NCBI RefSeq assembly: GCF_000194985.1
Contig: NZ_GL878519.1
Coordinates: 1,202,282 to 1,266,281, forward strand
Origin: Dialister micraerophilus DSM 19965
GTDB taxonomy: Bacteria; Bacillota; Negativicutes; Veillonellales; Dialisteraceae
Reading direction: 5' to 3'
Length of the DNA stretch: 64,000 nt
Shown here: piece by piece, positions 47,529 to 56,727 of the stretch
Position numbering within the stretch: position 1 is the stretch's first letter
Layout: each line of letters starts with the position of its first letter
Translations under genes and position numbers: made by a program
Notes under the pieces: generated by a model
Seen by the model: only the letters and a program-made list of their open reading frames with translations
What the model was told of the DNA's origin: nothing
The model's database searches: none

Positions 47529-48088
47529 TTTCAATTATTGAAAATGCTTTTAATAGTCATGAAAATGTATTAAAAAAATCTGAAATTTTATATCCTCAAA
47601 TTGAAAAAATTGCAAATTTATGTAAAAATGCATTTGAATCCGGAAATAAGATTTTAGTATGTGGAAATGGTGGAAGTGCTGCAGATTCACAACACATAGC
47701 TGCAGAATTTGTTGCAAGATATTCAAAAAACAGAAAAAGTTTGCCCGCTGTTGCACTTACTACAGATACTTCTATATTGACAGCTATAAGTAATGACTAT
47801 GAATATAATTGTGTTTTTTCCAGGCAGGTTGAATCTATAGGTAATTCTGGTGATGTATTAATAGGTATATCTACGAGCGGTCAAAGCAAAAGTGTAATTA
47901 ATGCTATAAATACGGCGAATAAAAACGGAATTAAAACTGTAGCTTTTACAGGCAAAAATGGAAAAATTTTAGAAAATATTTCTGATATTTCTTTAGTAAT
48001 TCCTTCCGATATAACGGCGAGAATACAAGAAATGCATATATTATGTGCTCATATTATTTGTGAAATTATTGATGAGTTTGAATGGTAA
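47525..48088 (+). CDS. gmhA: Sedoheptulose 7-phosphate isomerase
   Basis: First step of ADP-heptose synthesis for the LPS inner core, 187 residues. SIS domain with CGNGGSAADSQHIAAEFVARY (quoted in part: CGNGGSAADSQHIAAEF, about 46-62) and GISTSGQSKSVINAI. The ATG overlaps the nrdR stop. Its presence with gmhB and a heptosyltransferase implies an outer membrane with heptose-containing LPS. Confidence 0.93.
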   Translation: MISIIENAFNSHENVLKKSEILYPQIEKIANLCKNAFESGNKILVCGNGGSAADSQHIAAEFVARYSKNRKSLPAVALTTDTSILTAISNDYEYNCVFSRQVESIGNSGDVLIGISTSGQSKSVINAINTANKNGIKTVAFTGKNGKILENISDISLVIPSDITARIQEMHILCAHIICEIIDEFEW

Positions 48089-48091
48089 AAA

Positions 48092-48601
48092 GTGAAAAAA
48101 GCAGTTTTTTTGGATAGAGACGGTGTAATAAATAAAGATACGGGCTACGTGGGATTTATAGATGAATTAATTTGGATACCCGGAGCAAAAAAGGCCATTG
48201 CCGATTTAAATCAAAAGGGGTGGTCTGTTTTTGTGGTTACAAATCAAAGTGGGATAGCAAGGGGTTATTTTACAGAAAAAGATGTACAAAAATTGCATGA
48301 ATATATGCATGCTGAAATAAATAAAGTTGGCGGTATTATTACAAAATTTTATTATTGTCCATATTTAAAAGGTGCAAAAATAAAAAAATATGATAAAGAT
48401 TCTTCATTAAGAAAGCCTAATCCGGGAATGATATTAAAAGCAATGGAAGAGTATTCTATAGATAAGGAAAAATCTTTTTTAATTGGAGACAGTATTAGAG
48501 ATTTACAAGCAGCAAAAAATGCCGGAATTCGCGGCTATTTGTTTAATGAAAAATATTTGGATAAATTTGTAAATAAATGTTTGGAATTTGAAAATAAATG
48601 A
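48092..48601 (+). CDS. gmhB: Heptose-1,7-bisphosphate 7-phosphatase, zinc loop degenerate
   Basis: HAD-family phosphatase of 169 residues for heptose synthesis. Catalytic motif LDRDGVIN (Asp8, Asp10), VVTNQSGIARGYF, and GDSIRDLQAAKNAGI near the C-terminus. E. coli-type GmhB has a zinc loop Cys-x-His...Cys-x-Cys before RKPxPGM. Here only the first Cys (Cys89) is kept; the others read Tyr91, Ser104 and Leu106. The start is a GTG 3 bases after gmhA with no strong ribosome-binding site, so translation probably depends on coupling. A related sugar-phosphate phosphatase cannot be fully excluded. Confidence 0.85.
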   Translation: MKKAVFLDRDGVINKDTGYVGFIDELIWIPGAKKAIADLNQKGWSVFVVTNQSGIARGYFTEKDVQKLHEYMHAEINKVGGIITKFYYCPYLKGAKIKKYDKDSSLRKPNPGMILKAMEEYSIDKEKSFLIGDSIRDLQAAKNAGIRGYLFNEKYLDKFVNKCLEFENK

Positions 48602-49602
48602 GTGTTGAAATGCCTATAAAAATTTTAGTTATCAAGATGAGTTCTTTAGGAGATATTGTACATTCTTTGCCATTTTTATATATGCTAAGACATACATATC
48701 CCGATGCTCACATTACTTGGGCAGTGCATGATCCTTATATTGATGTGTTGCCGGGAAAACCGTGGATAAATGAAAAATATGTTGTACATAGAAATAAAAT
48801 GACAAATTTGTCTTATCTTCGTAAAGTACATAACGATTTGAAGTCTCGCAAGTTTGATTTGGTAATAGATTTGCAAATGCTATTTAAAAGTTCAGTTATA
48901 GCTTATTTATCTGACGGGAAAGTTAAAATTGGAAAAAATAAAAATACAGAATTAAGTAAATTTTTTTCAAAACCTATAAGCGGACCTAATAATAACGGGC
49001 ATATTATCGAGCAGCTTTTAGATGTTGTAAGATATTTAGGTGGTAAAGATGGAAAAATAGAATTTCCTTTACCTGATTTTAAATTACAAGAGAATTCTAT
49101 AAAATTGAAGTTGGAAGAAAACGGAATAAAGGGAAAATATGTACTTGTTGTTCCAGGTACTCGCGGTGCAAGTAAAATGTGGCCTGTGAAAAATTGGAAA
49201 TTACTTGTTGAAAAATTGGTGGAACAAAATATTCCGGTAGTAATAACGGGAATGTTACAAGAACAACGAATGATAGAAGAAATAAGTTCATCTTTTAAAA
49301 ATAATCAAGTGTTAAATATTGTAGGAAAAACAAGTTTATTGGATTTAATTGCTATAGAAAATTTATCGGCAGTGCATGTATCAGTAGATACAGGACCTTT
49401 GCATATAGCAAATGCATTGAAAAAACCTCTAGTTGCATTATTCGGGCCTACCTTTTCACAAAAAAGCGGACCGTATAATAATCCGTACAGTAGGGTAATA
49501 TGTGCTGAAAATTCAGGAAATAAAAATGCTGATATGAGTACTATAACTGTAAAAAGAGTATATAACGAAATAATTGATTTATTTAACCATAAAAGGAGAT
49601 AG
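48598..49602 (+). CDS. LPS heptosyltransferase-like GT9 glycosyltransferase
   Basis: GT9-family enzyme of 334 residues that transfers heptose to the LPS core. N-terminal KILVIKMSSLGDIVHSLPFL, then in the C-terminal domain VVPGTRGASKMWPVKNW and the donor-site VSVDTGPLHIANALKKPLVALFGPT (quoted in part: DTGPLHIANALKKPLVALFG). It resembles WaaC/RfaC more than WaaF in SSLGDIVHSLP, though that is by eye. ATGA overlap with gmhB. A second possible start is at 48610. Confidence 0.88.
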   Translation: MSVEMPIKILVIKMSSLGDIVHSLPFLYMLRHTYPDAHITWAVHDPYIDVLPGKPWINEKYVVHRNKMTNLSYLRKVHNDLKSRKFDLVIDLQMLFKSSVIAYLSDGKVKIGKNKNTELSKFFSKPISGPNNNGHIIEQLLDVVRYLGGKDGKIEFPLPDFKLQENSIKLKLEENGIKGKYVLVVPGTRGASKMWPVKNWKLLVEKLVEQNIPVVITGMLQEQRMIEEISSSFKNNQVLNIVGKTSLLDLIAIENLSAVHVSVDTGPLHIANALKKPLVALFGPTFSQKSGPYNNPYSRVICAENSGNKNADMSTITVKRVYNEIIDLFNHKRR

Positions 49603-49603
49603 T

Positions 49604-50389
49604 ATGGAAATTATTACCAGTCTTAATAATAAATGGATAAAAACGGTTTCACAATTGCGATTAAAAAAATATAGAGATAAAAATAATTTATTCATTATGG
49701 AAGGAATTCGACTGGTAGAAGAGGCAGTTAAACTTAAATACTCGGAAGTTGTATGTTTTATATCTGAAAATGTAACAGAAAAGGAAAGAATACAAAATTT
49801 AATAAAAAATGGAAATTTATTAAAATGGAAAATTTTATTTGTAAGTGAAAAAGTTATGAATAAATTGTCGGGGACAAAACATACACAAGGTATTGTTGCA
49901 ATAGTAAAAAAGAGATGTATTAATTTAGGTACATTGAAGTATAAAAATAATGAAAGATATGTTTTTTTAGATGAAGTTCAAGATCCCGGAAATGTAGGAA
50001 CTATTATAAGAACTGCGGCGGCAACAGGAATGGATGCCGTTATTTTAAGTAAAGGTTGTGCAGATCCTTATTCAGAAAAAGCCATAAGAAGTTCAATGGG
50101 AAGTATATTCAGAATTCCTGTAGTAACAGATGTATCGATTGATGAATTGATTAAATGGAAAAATGAAACAAATATATTTTTTGTAGGAACATCATTACAA
50201 GATGCAGAGCCGTATACGCAAATTTCTTTATCGGGTTGCTGCATGTTTATATTTGGGAATGAAGGTAATGGCATTAGTCAAAAAATATTAAATATTTCAG
50301 ATAAAAAGATTTATATTCCTCTTAAATCGAACGTAGAATCACTTAATGTATCTATAGCTACTGCAGTTATTTTATTTTATTATTCATAA
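49604..50389 (+). CDS. TrmH-family (SpoU) RNA ribose methyltransferase
   Basis: SPOUT-class 2'-O-methyltransferase of rRNA or tRNA, 261 residues. N-terminal substrate-binding domain with LRLKKYRDKNNLFIMEGIRLVEEA (quoted in part: KNNLFIMEGIRLVEEA), then motif 1 DPGNVGTIIRTAAATGMDAVI, quoted in part, motif 2 IFGNEGNGIS and motif 3 IPLKSNVESLNVSIATAV. The frame is open from 49574 but AAAAGGAG precedes the ATG at 49604. The RNA target cannot be read from the sequence. Confidence 0.9.
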   Translation: MEIITSLNNKWIKTVSQLRLKKYRDKNNLFIMEGIRLVEEAVKLKYSEVVCFISENVTEKERIQNLIKNGNLLKWKILFVSEKVMNKLSGTKHTQGIVAIVKKRCINLGTLKYKNNERYVFLDEVQDPGNVGTIIRTAAATGMDAVILSKGCADPYSEKAIRSSMGSIFRIPVVTDVSIDELIKWKNETNIFFVGTSLQDAEPYTQISLSGCCMFIFGNEGNGISQKILNISDKKIYIPLKSNVESLNVSIATAVILFYYS

Positions 50390-50412
50390 AAGTGTATTGA
50401 CAGGAGATTTAA

Positions 50413-51270
50413 ATGACTAAAAAGCTTATAGTAAATGCTGACGATTTGGGAATTCATTATTCTGTAAATGAGGCAGTTGAACAAGCATTTTTTGATGGTA
50501 TTTTAACAAGTACATCTTTAATAGCGGGTGGAAATGCATATACTGATGCAGTAACTAAAATAAGGAAAATGAATAGATTGGGTGTAGGTGTTCATTTGAC
50601 TTTGGTAGGTGATATAAAGTCTGTTTGTTCACCTCATGAGGTTCCGAGTTTAACATGGGAACATGGTGTTTTTTGTCATAGCTATTTAGATTTAATAAAA
50701 AGAGATTTAAGAGGTTTGATAAACTATCAGGAAGTTTATGAAGAATGGGATTCCCAAATTTTAAAAATTATAAACGAAGGTATTGAAGTTACGCATTTAG
50801 ACGGACATCAACATATGCATATGTGGAAAAGTTTTTTCCCGATAACAATTGAATTGGCAAAAAAATATAATATTCCTTGTATACGTGTACCGGATGAAAA
50901 TTATTTTTTCGGAGTGAAATTAAAAAATATAATCCGAGGAATGGCAAAAATCGGATTGTCTGTATTATCTAAAAATAATAGAAAATATTTAATAAAAAAT
51001 AATTTGAAGTCGAATGATTGGTTTTGGGGAATGATTTATGGCGGGCATTTTTCCGAAGAGCATATGTTGGAGGCTATTGACTCATTAGAGGAAGGTGTAA
51101 ATGAGTTTATGACTCATCCAAGTTCAGATGAATGTGCAATGGAAGAAGAATTTAAATGGGGTTATCATGGGGAACGCGAATTATATGCTTTATTATCAAA
51201 TAAGGTAAAAGAAAAAATAAAAAATAATCACATAGAATTGATTTCATATAAGGATGTAGGGAGTAAGTAA
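50413..51270 (+). CDS. ChbG/HpnK (YdjC) family carbohydrate deacetylase
   Basis: Metal-dependent deacetylase of 285 residues. VNADDLGIHYSVNEAV at the N-terminus holds the metal-binding Asp pair, GVGVHLTL the next ligand His, and THLDGHQHMHMW the His cluster. Near the end MTHPSSDE is typical. Substrates in the family include acetylated chito-oligosaccharides and hopanoid or other glycolipid intermediates. Near the LPS genes a lipid-sugar substrate is possible. Next gene overlaps at TAATG. Confidence 0.88.
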   Translation: MTKKLIVNADDLGIHYSVNEAVEQAFFDGILTSTSLIAGGNAYTDAVTKIRKMNRLGVGVHLTLVGDIKSVCSPHEVPSLTWEHGVFCHSYLDLIKRDLRGLINYQEVYEEWDSQILKIINEGIEVTHLDGHQHMHMWKSFFPITIELAKKYNIPCIRVPDENYFFGVKLKNIIRGMAKIGLSVLSKNNRKYLIKNNLKSNDWFWGMIYGGHFSEEHMLEAIDSLEEGVNEFMTHPSSDECAMEEEFKWGYHGERELYALLSNKVKEKIKNNHIELISYKDVGSK

Positions 51271-51716
51271 TGAAAAAATCTAAGCAGAAGTTTTACTTGG
51301 TTGATTTTGAAATTTTACCGGAATCTATAAAGAAAACGATAAACGTAAAAGAAATGTTGAAAGAAGGATTAACATCAACTATTCATGAAGCTGTAAATAA
51401 AGTAGGTATAAGCAGAAGTGCATATTATAAGTATAAAGATCATGTTGCACCGGCATCAGAAGTTCCTAATACAAGACTATGCGTATTGGAATTGATGTTA
51501 TCCGATGAAATATCAGTTTTTAATAAAATTATTAAAAGAATAGTAAAAGAGAATGCGATTGTTTCAATAAATAGGAATATTCCCGTCGGTAAATATTGTG
51601 TAACTGTGGTAGTATTCAGGACAGAATTTGATGACACTTTATTGGCATCTTTTGTTAATTCATTAGGACATATGAAAGGCGTTAAGTCCGTAGAAATAAT
51701 AAATCAAGAGATTTAA
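51270..51716 (+). CDS. ACT domain protein of the PheB family
   Basis: 148 residues. Helical N-terminal region (about 1-60) with a helix-turn-helix-like VGISRSAYYKYKD and a C-terminal ACT domain (about 65-148, LCVLELMLSDEISVFNKIIKRI). It matches the small Firmicute PheB proteins, whose role in phenylalanine or chorismate metabolism is not settled. It overlaps the deacetylase gene stop by one base, so it is coupled. Confidence 0.85.
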   Translation: MKKSKQKFYLVDFEILPESIKKTINVKEMLKEGLTSTIHEAVNKVGISRSAYYKYKDHVAPASEVPNTRLCVLELMLSDEISVFNKIIKRIVKENAIVSINRNIPVGKYCVTVVVFRTEFDDTLLASFVNSLGHMKGVKSVEIINQEI

Positions 51717-51738
51717 TATTTAAAAATATATGCTGAAC

Positions 51739-51767
51739 TTGACAAAAAAAGATGAAATGTGTATGCT
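51739..51767 (+). promoter_or_regulatory. Promoter for tRNA-Pro
   Basis: Perfect TTGACA (51739-51744), 17-base spacer, TATGCT (51762-51767), about 12 bases before the expected transcript start and 18 before the tRNA. Confidence 0.75.
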
Positions 51768-51785
51768 ATTCAATGTAGTAATTGT

Positions 51786-51862
51786 CGGGACGTAGCTCAG
51801 TTTGGTAGAGCGCTACCTTGGGGTGGTAGAGGTCGCATGTTCAACTCATGTCGTTCCGACCA
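51786..51862 (+). tRNA. tRNA-Pro (anticodon GGG)
   Basis: 77 bases including encoded CCA. The acceptor stem is CGGGACG with CGTTCCG (one G-T pair), the D-loop has AGCTCAGTTTGGTAGAGC, and the anticodon loop TTGGGGT on a CTACC/GGTAG stem gives anticodon GGG, which reads CCC and CCT. The T-arm TTCAACT loop is normal. A T8 run follows directly, serving as a weak end; readthrough into htpX is possible. Confidence 0.95.
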
Positions 51863-51896
51863 TTTTTTTTAATATATTTTATAAGGAGGTTATTAT

Positions 51897-52760
51897 TTGA
51901 ATACTTTGAAATCTGTAATGCTCCTTGTATTGTTAAGTGTTATATTGATTTTTTTCGGGAATATTTTAGGAGGGCAAGACGGAGCTCTGGTTATGTTCCT
52001 GATTTCTCTCGGTATTAATTTTATAGTTTACTGGAATTGTGATAAAATTGCATTGTACAGTTATAATGCTAAAGCTTTGTCGGAGAGTGAAGTTCCGGAG
52101 TTATTTGAATTGGTAAGACAAGTGTCTATAAAAGCGCAGCTTCCTATGCCGAGAATTTATATTATACCCACTTCGGTGCCAAATGCATTTGCAACAGGAA
52201 GAAATCCCGAAAATGCGGCAATCGCCGTTACTGAAGGAATATTGCAATTGCTTGACAAAGATGAAATGGAAGGCGTGTTGTCTCATGAGTTATCTCATAT
52301 AAAAAATAGAGATACTTTGGTGATGACACTTGCAGCTTCCATTGCAACTGCAATAGGCTATCTTGCAAATATTGCAAAGTGGTCGGTAATTTTCGGTGGA
52401 AGTAATAGGGAAAGAGATAACGGTGGGAATGCAATATCATTACTTGTTGCATCTGTTATTGCTCCGATTGCAGCAATGATACTTCAGATGACTTTGTCAA
52501 GATCAAGAGAATTTTTGGCAGATGAAAGCGGAGCAAAAATTTGCAAGAAACCGTTGGCATTGGCCAGTGCATTGCAGAAATTAGATGATTATGCACATAG
52601 AAGAGTTATTTCACAGTCTACTCCGGCTATGGCAAGTTTATTTATTATAAATCCTTTGTCGGGAGTAAGAGATATGGCAAGATTATTTTCTACACATCCT
52701 TCAACCGAGGCACGTGTAGAGAAATTATATAAAATTGCAAGAGAAATGCGATTAATTTAA
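51897..52760 (+). CDS. htpX: Membrane zinc metalloprotease HtpX
   Basis: M48-family protease that degrades damaged membrane proteins, 287 residues. Two N-terminal helices (about 5-22 and 29-47), zinc motif HELSH at 130-134, further helices (about 140-160 and 177-200), and the third ligand Glu in SREFLADESGAKI. The start is a TTG with AAGGAGG upstream. Confidence 0.94.
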   Translation: MNTLKSVMLLVLLSVILIFFGNILGGQDGALVMFLISLGINFIVYWNCDKIALYSYNAKALSESEVPELFELVRQVSIKAQLPMPRIYIIPTSVPNAFATGRNPENAAIAVTEGILQLLDKDEMEGVLSHELSHIKNRDTLVMTLAASIATAIGYLANIAKWSVIFGGSNRERDNGGNAISLLVASVIAPIAAMILQMTLSRSREFLADESGAKICKKPLALASALQKLDDYAHRRVISQSTPAMASLFIINPLSGVRDMARLFSTHPSTEARVEKLYKIAREMRLI

Positions 52761-52771
52761 GGAGGATAATT

Positions 52772-53182
52772 ATGTCTGAAAAAACATTGGTATTAGTAAA
52801 ACCGGATGGTGTAAGAAAGCATATTTGCGGAGAAATTATTTCTCGATTTGAAAGAAAAGGATTGAATATCGAAGCAATTAAAATGATTGATGTTCCGGTA
52901 GAATTGGCAAAGAAACATTATGCAGAACATGAAGGTAAAGGTTTCTTTAATGCTTTGATTTCATTTATCACATCCGGCAAAGTGTTAGCAATGGTTATAA
53001 GCGGAGAAAATGCAGTTGCTGCAGTTCGTCAAATTAATGGAGCTACAAATCCCTTACAAGCAGTTCCGGGTTCTATTCGCGGTGATTTTGCAACATCTAT
53101 TGATGAAAACGTTGTTCATGCATCGGATGCAGTAGAAACAGCCAATAGAGAAGTAAAACTTTGGTTCCCTGAACTTCAATAA
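52772..53182 (+). CDS. ndk: Nucleoside diphosphate kinase
   Basis: Balances nucleoside triphosphates, 136 residues, the normal bacterial length. LVKPDGVRKHICGEII at the N-terminus and the phospho-acceptor His116 in NVVHASDAVETANREV. It follows htpX by 11 bases with AAGGAGG and ends at a terminator. Confidence 0.96.
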   Translation: MSEKTLVLVKPDGVRKHICGEIISRFERKGLNIEAIKMIDVPVELAKKHYAEHEGKGFFNALISFITSGKVLAMVISGENAVAAVRQINGATNPLQAVPGSIRGDFATSIDENVVHASDAVETANREVKLWFPELQ

Positions 53183-53224
53183 TTTTAATTGGTAATTGAC
53201 AATAAATTTAAAGTGATTGTATGA

Positions 53225-53256
53225 TAAAAGAGGGCGGATGTCCTCTTTTATTTTTA
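53225..53256 (+). terminator. Terminator of htpX-ndk
   Basis: Nine-base stem TAAAAGAGG (53225-53233) with CCTCTTTTA (53242-53250), then TTTTTA. Confidence 0.82.
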
Positions 53257-53289
53257 TGTAATTTAATGACGATAAGTTTTGAGGAATAT

Positions 53290-55647
53290 ATGATACGTAA
53301 ATCCATCTATGATGCACTTGATTTTAATGATATAAGGAAAATATTACAAGAAAAAGCACCGTCAATGTTATCTAAAAAAATGGCGGAAAATATTGTACCT
53401 GAAACCGATTATTTAAAAGTTGAAAAATTATTGAATGAAACGGAAAATGCTTGTATATGTATTACTGAAGAAACCTCTACACCTATTGGCGAAACTCATA
53501 ATATTTCGTTTATATTGGAAAAAGCGAAAAAAAGAATTTGTTTGATTCCTGAAGAATGTATAGATGTATTATCTTCAATAGAAACTTATAATAAAATGTA
53601 TAATTATTTTATAGGTGAAAGGAATTTAAAATATCCTTATTTACAAGTAATTTCAAATGAAATTGTTCCGCTTAATGAGTTGGTTGAGGATATGAAAAAA
53701 GTTTTTACTGAATCCGGTGAAATCAATAAAAAAGCATCTTCGAAACTTGCGCAAATTTATAAAGAAAAAGAAATAATTAAAAATAGAATAAGAAGAGAGT
53801 TTCAAAGAATTTTACAAGATTCAAAATACGAAACTTTTTTTCAAGATAGAATTATAACGCAAAGAAACGGAAGATATGTCATACCTGTGAAAGAATCATT
53901 TAAATATAAATTTGATGGAATTGTTCACGACAGTTCTTCAACAGGACAGACTTTATTTATGGAACCTCTTTTTTCAGTGCATTTAAATAATGATTTAACA
54001 GAACTTGAAGTGGCTGAAAAAAAGGAAATTAAACTTATTTTGGAATCAGTTACAAACTCTATACGTGAGAGTGCAGATATTATAAAAAATAATTGTGATA
54101 AAGCAACCTTATTGGAATTTATATTTGCACGAGGAAATTTGGCTCTGTCTATGAAAGCAAAACGAGCAGCTCTTTCAGATGGAACTGAAATAAAATTAAT
54201 AAATGCCAAACATCCTTTGATTTTAAAAGATAAAGTTGTGCCTATATCTTTTGAAATAGGTAAAAATTATAAAATAATGATAATAACAGGTGCAAATGCC
54301 GGCGGTAAAACTATTGCGATGAAAACTGCAGGATTATTTTGTATGATGAATCAATGTGGACTTTTTATTCCGGCAGATGAAGGGTCAGTTTTACCGGTAT
54401 TTAAAAATATTTATGCAATTATAGGTGATGAACAAAGTATACAGAATAATTTATCTACGTTTTCTGCATATATTACTCAATTGTCGTCATTCTTACATAA
54501 AGCAAGTAAAAAAGACCTTATTTTATTGGATGAATTGGGATCCGGAACAGATCCTGTTGAAGGTGCAGCTTTGGCACAGTCTGTAACGGAATATTTGTCG
54601 GATAAAGGTATAGTATCTATTATTACATCACATTTCAGTGAAATGAAAAAGTTGGCATACGAAAAAGAAGGAATATTGAATGCTTTTGTAGAATTTGATG
54701 AAAAAACATTAATGCCTACATATAATTTGATACTGGGTGTAGCAGGTAACAGTAATGCTTTCAATATATGTAAAAGATTTGGAATTCCTGAATTTATTTT
54801 AGAAAGAGCACTTGAATTAAAAGAAAAATCTTCATTATATAATGTAGAAAAAATAATGGAACGTCTTAACTGTGAAATACGAAGTGTTGAAAAAGAGCGT
54901 AAAGATTTAAAAAACTCAATAGATGAAGCCGATAAATTAAAATTAAATTTACAAAATGAAGTAGAAAATTTTTATAAAAAGAAGGCCGATATATTGGAAA
55001 AAGCACGTGTTGAAGCGGAAAATATGAAACGCAGCGTACGTGTTGAAGCTGAAAATATTATAAAAGATTTGAAGAAAAAAGCAGCAAAAATAGAAAAAGA
55101 AACTGTAAATAAAGATGTAACAAGTATACGAAATCGTATTGACGGTATAAATATTCCAGATAGTTTAAATTTTAGAGACTCTCTGGAGTTAAAGGATATA
55201 AAAAAGGGAGACAATGTTTATATTGACACGTTGAATCAAGATGGAGTCGTAAATTCTATTTCCGGGAAAAAAATTACAGTTATTTGTGGAAATATTACTG
55301 TTACAGTAGATTTTCGTCATTGTTTTAGATCACATAATATAAAAACGGAGAAAAAAGTGATAAATAAAATTTATAATCCGATTAAGTCTGAATTTTCCGT
55401 GCAATCTGTTTCAACAAATATAAATGTAATCGGTAAAACTGTAGATGAAGCTGTACCGTTAGTAGATAAATTTTTAAATCAATGTTTTATGGCAGGAGTT
55501 TCACCTGTACAAATAATACATGGAAAAGGTACAGGAAGTTTAAGACGAGGAATTCATGAACATTTGAAAACATTGAATTTTATAAAAGAATTTCATTTGG
55601 CTGACGCAAGATTTGGAGGAGCGGGGGTAACTGAGGTATATTTTTAA
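53290..55647 (+). CDS. mutS2: MutS2 endonuclease / ribosome-rescue ATPase
   Basis: 785 residues. MutS-like core without the mismatch-reading domain I: clamp/lever helices (about 130-300), Walker A ITGANAGGKT (about 331-340), LLDELGSGTDPVEGAAL and TSHFSEMKKLAY. A long coiled coil (about 505-610) precedes a KOW-like segment, and the C-terminal Smr domain has IHGKGTGSLRRGIHEHL. Homologues suppress recombination and split collided ribosomes. The frame opens at 53221 inside the terminator; the ATG at 53290 follows GAGGA. Confidence 0.94.
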   Translation: MIRKSIYDALDFNDIRKILQEKAPSMLSKKMAENIVPETDYLKVEKLLNETENACICITEETSTPIGETHNISFILEKAKKRICLIPEECIDVLSSIETYNKMYNYFIGERNLKYPYLQVISNEIVPLNELVEDMKKVFTESGEINKKASSKLAQIYKEKEIIKNRIRREFQRILQDSKYETFFQDRIITQRNGRYVIPVKESFKYKFDGIVHDSSSTGQTLFMEPLFSVHLNNDLTELEVAEKKEIKLILESVTNSIRESADIIKNNCDKATLLEFIFARGNLALSMKAKRAALSDGTEIKLINAKHPLILKDKVVPISFEIGKNYKIMIITGANAGGKTIAMKTAGLFCMMNQCGLFIPADEGSVLPVFKNIYAIIGDEQSIQNNLSTFSAYITQLSSFLHKASKKDLILLDELGSGTDPVEGAALAQSVTEYLSDKGIVSIITSHFSEMKKLAYEKEGILNAFVEFDEKTLMPTYNLILGVAGNSNAFNICKRFGIPEFILERALELKEKSSLYNVEKIMERLNCEIRSVEKERKDLKNSIDEADKLKLNLQNEVENFYKKKADILEKARVEAENMKRSVRVEAENIIKDLKKKAAKIEKETVNKDVTSIRNRIDGINIPDSLNFRDSLELKDIKKGDNVYIDTLNQDGVVNSISGKKITVICGNITVTVDFRHCFRSHNIKTEKKVINKIYNPIKSEFSVQSVSTNINVIGKTVDEAVPLVDKFLNQCFMAGVSPVQIIHGKGTGSLRRGIHEHLKTLNFIKEFHLADARFGGAGVTEVYF

Positions 55648-55748
55648 TCAGGATATTAATGCTACATAAAAATATAAATTTATAAATAACAGTACATAAA
55701 TCGTTTTAATTTCATATTTATTTACAAAATTAAAATATATTTATGTTT

Positions 55749-55777
55749 TTGCTGTTTTAATAATAGTATTGTATAAT
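55749..55777 (+). promoter_or_regulatory. Promoter for degV-fakA
   Basis: TTGCTG (55749-55754), 17-base spacer, perfect TATAAT (55772-55777). The leader of about 95 bases has no recognised motif. Confidence 0.7.
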
Positions 55778-55879
55778 GATAAATGATTTCTGAATATGAT
55801 TAAAAGAATGAATACAATTGGATAATGAATATAACTACATATCTAATTAAAAATAGAGTTAATGGAAGGATGTTTTTTA

Positions 55880-56713
55880 ATGATTCATTTTATTTTGGAC
55901 AGTACTTCTGGAATATCGAAAGATATTTTGGATAAATATCCTCAGATTCACAAATTGCCGTTGTACATGTTTGTTGACGGTGAATATAGAGATGAATCGG
56001 AATTTACGATTGATGATGTAATAGAATACTCTGAACGTGAAAAGAAGGCTATTCAAACAAGTCAACCAAGTACCGGTGATTATATGAAATTGTTTGAATC
56101 GATACCGCAAGATGATGAAATAATAATTATTGCGTTAACGGTTGCAGTAAGTGGAACTTATAACGGCGCAGTTTTGGCGGCACGTCAATCAGGTCGCAAA
56201 AAAATAGCCGTAATAAATTCCAGGAGTACGGCAATAGGTATGATTCATTTACTTAGGGACGGACTTGAAATGGTTGAACAAGGATTGCCCTTTGAAAAAG
56301 TTGTTGAAGGATTGCAAGACGGTGCAAGTAGAATACGCACAACTTTTACTATGGAATCTATAGAATATTTGCGTAGAGGCGGACGTGTAGGTAAAGCTGC
56401 CGGTTTAATAGGAAGTATATTAAAAATAAGACCGGTAATATATTTGACTGATGAAGATGAAGTTGATGCATTGGCAAAAGTAAGAACACAGAAAAAAGGA
56501 ATTGAAGCTGTAGTAAATTATTTACATGAACAGTCGCCTTGTAAACGAATCGGTGTTGTGCATATTAAAAATTTAGATGTTGCAAATGCTCTTCGTGATA
56601 GATTAAGTAAAGAATATCCGGATATCGATATAACGGTTTCTACAGGAACTCCGGTATTAACCTGTTATTTGGGACCCGGACTGGTTGGTATTATTTTTGA
56701 AAAAGCCAATTAA
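55880..56713 (+). CDS. DegV-family fatty-acid-binding protein (FakB-like)
   Basis: 277-residue DegV protein. MIHFILDSTSGIS at the N-terminus, TSQPSTGDYMKLFE (the SQPS fatty-acid/phosphate site, about 62-75), SGTYNGAVLAA and ESIEYLRRGGRVGKAAGLIGSIL (quoted in part: LRRGGRVGKAAGLIGS). DegV proteins (FakB) present a bound fatty acid to FakA for phosphorylation. The next gene is FakA-like, which supports that role. An ATG at 55862 is in frame, but the AAGGA near 55866 fits the ATG at 55880. Confidence 0.88.
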   Translation: MIHFILDSTSGISKDILDKYPQIHKLPLYMFVDGEYRDESEFTIDDVIEYSEREKKAIQTSQPSTGDYMKLFESIPQDDEIIIIALTVAVSGTYNGAVLAARQSGRKKIAVINSRSTAIGMIHLLRDGLEMVEQGLPFEKVVEGLQDGASRIRTTFTMESIEYLRRGGRVGKAAGLIGSILKIRPVIYLTDEDEVDALAKVRTQKKGIEAVVNYLHEQSPCKRIGVVHIKNLDVANALRDRLSKEYPDIDITVSTGTPVLTCYLGPGLVGIIFEKAN

Positions 56714-56727
56714 TAAGAGGAGATTTT

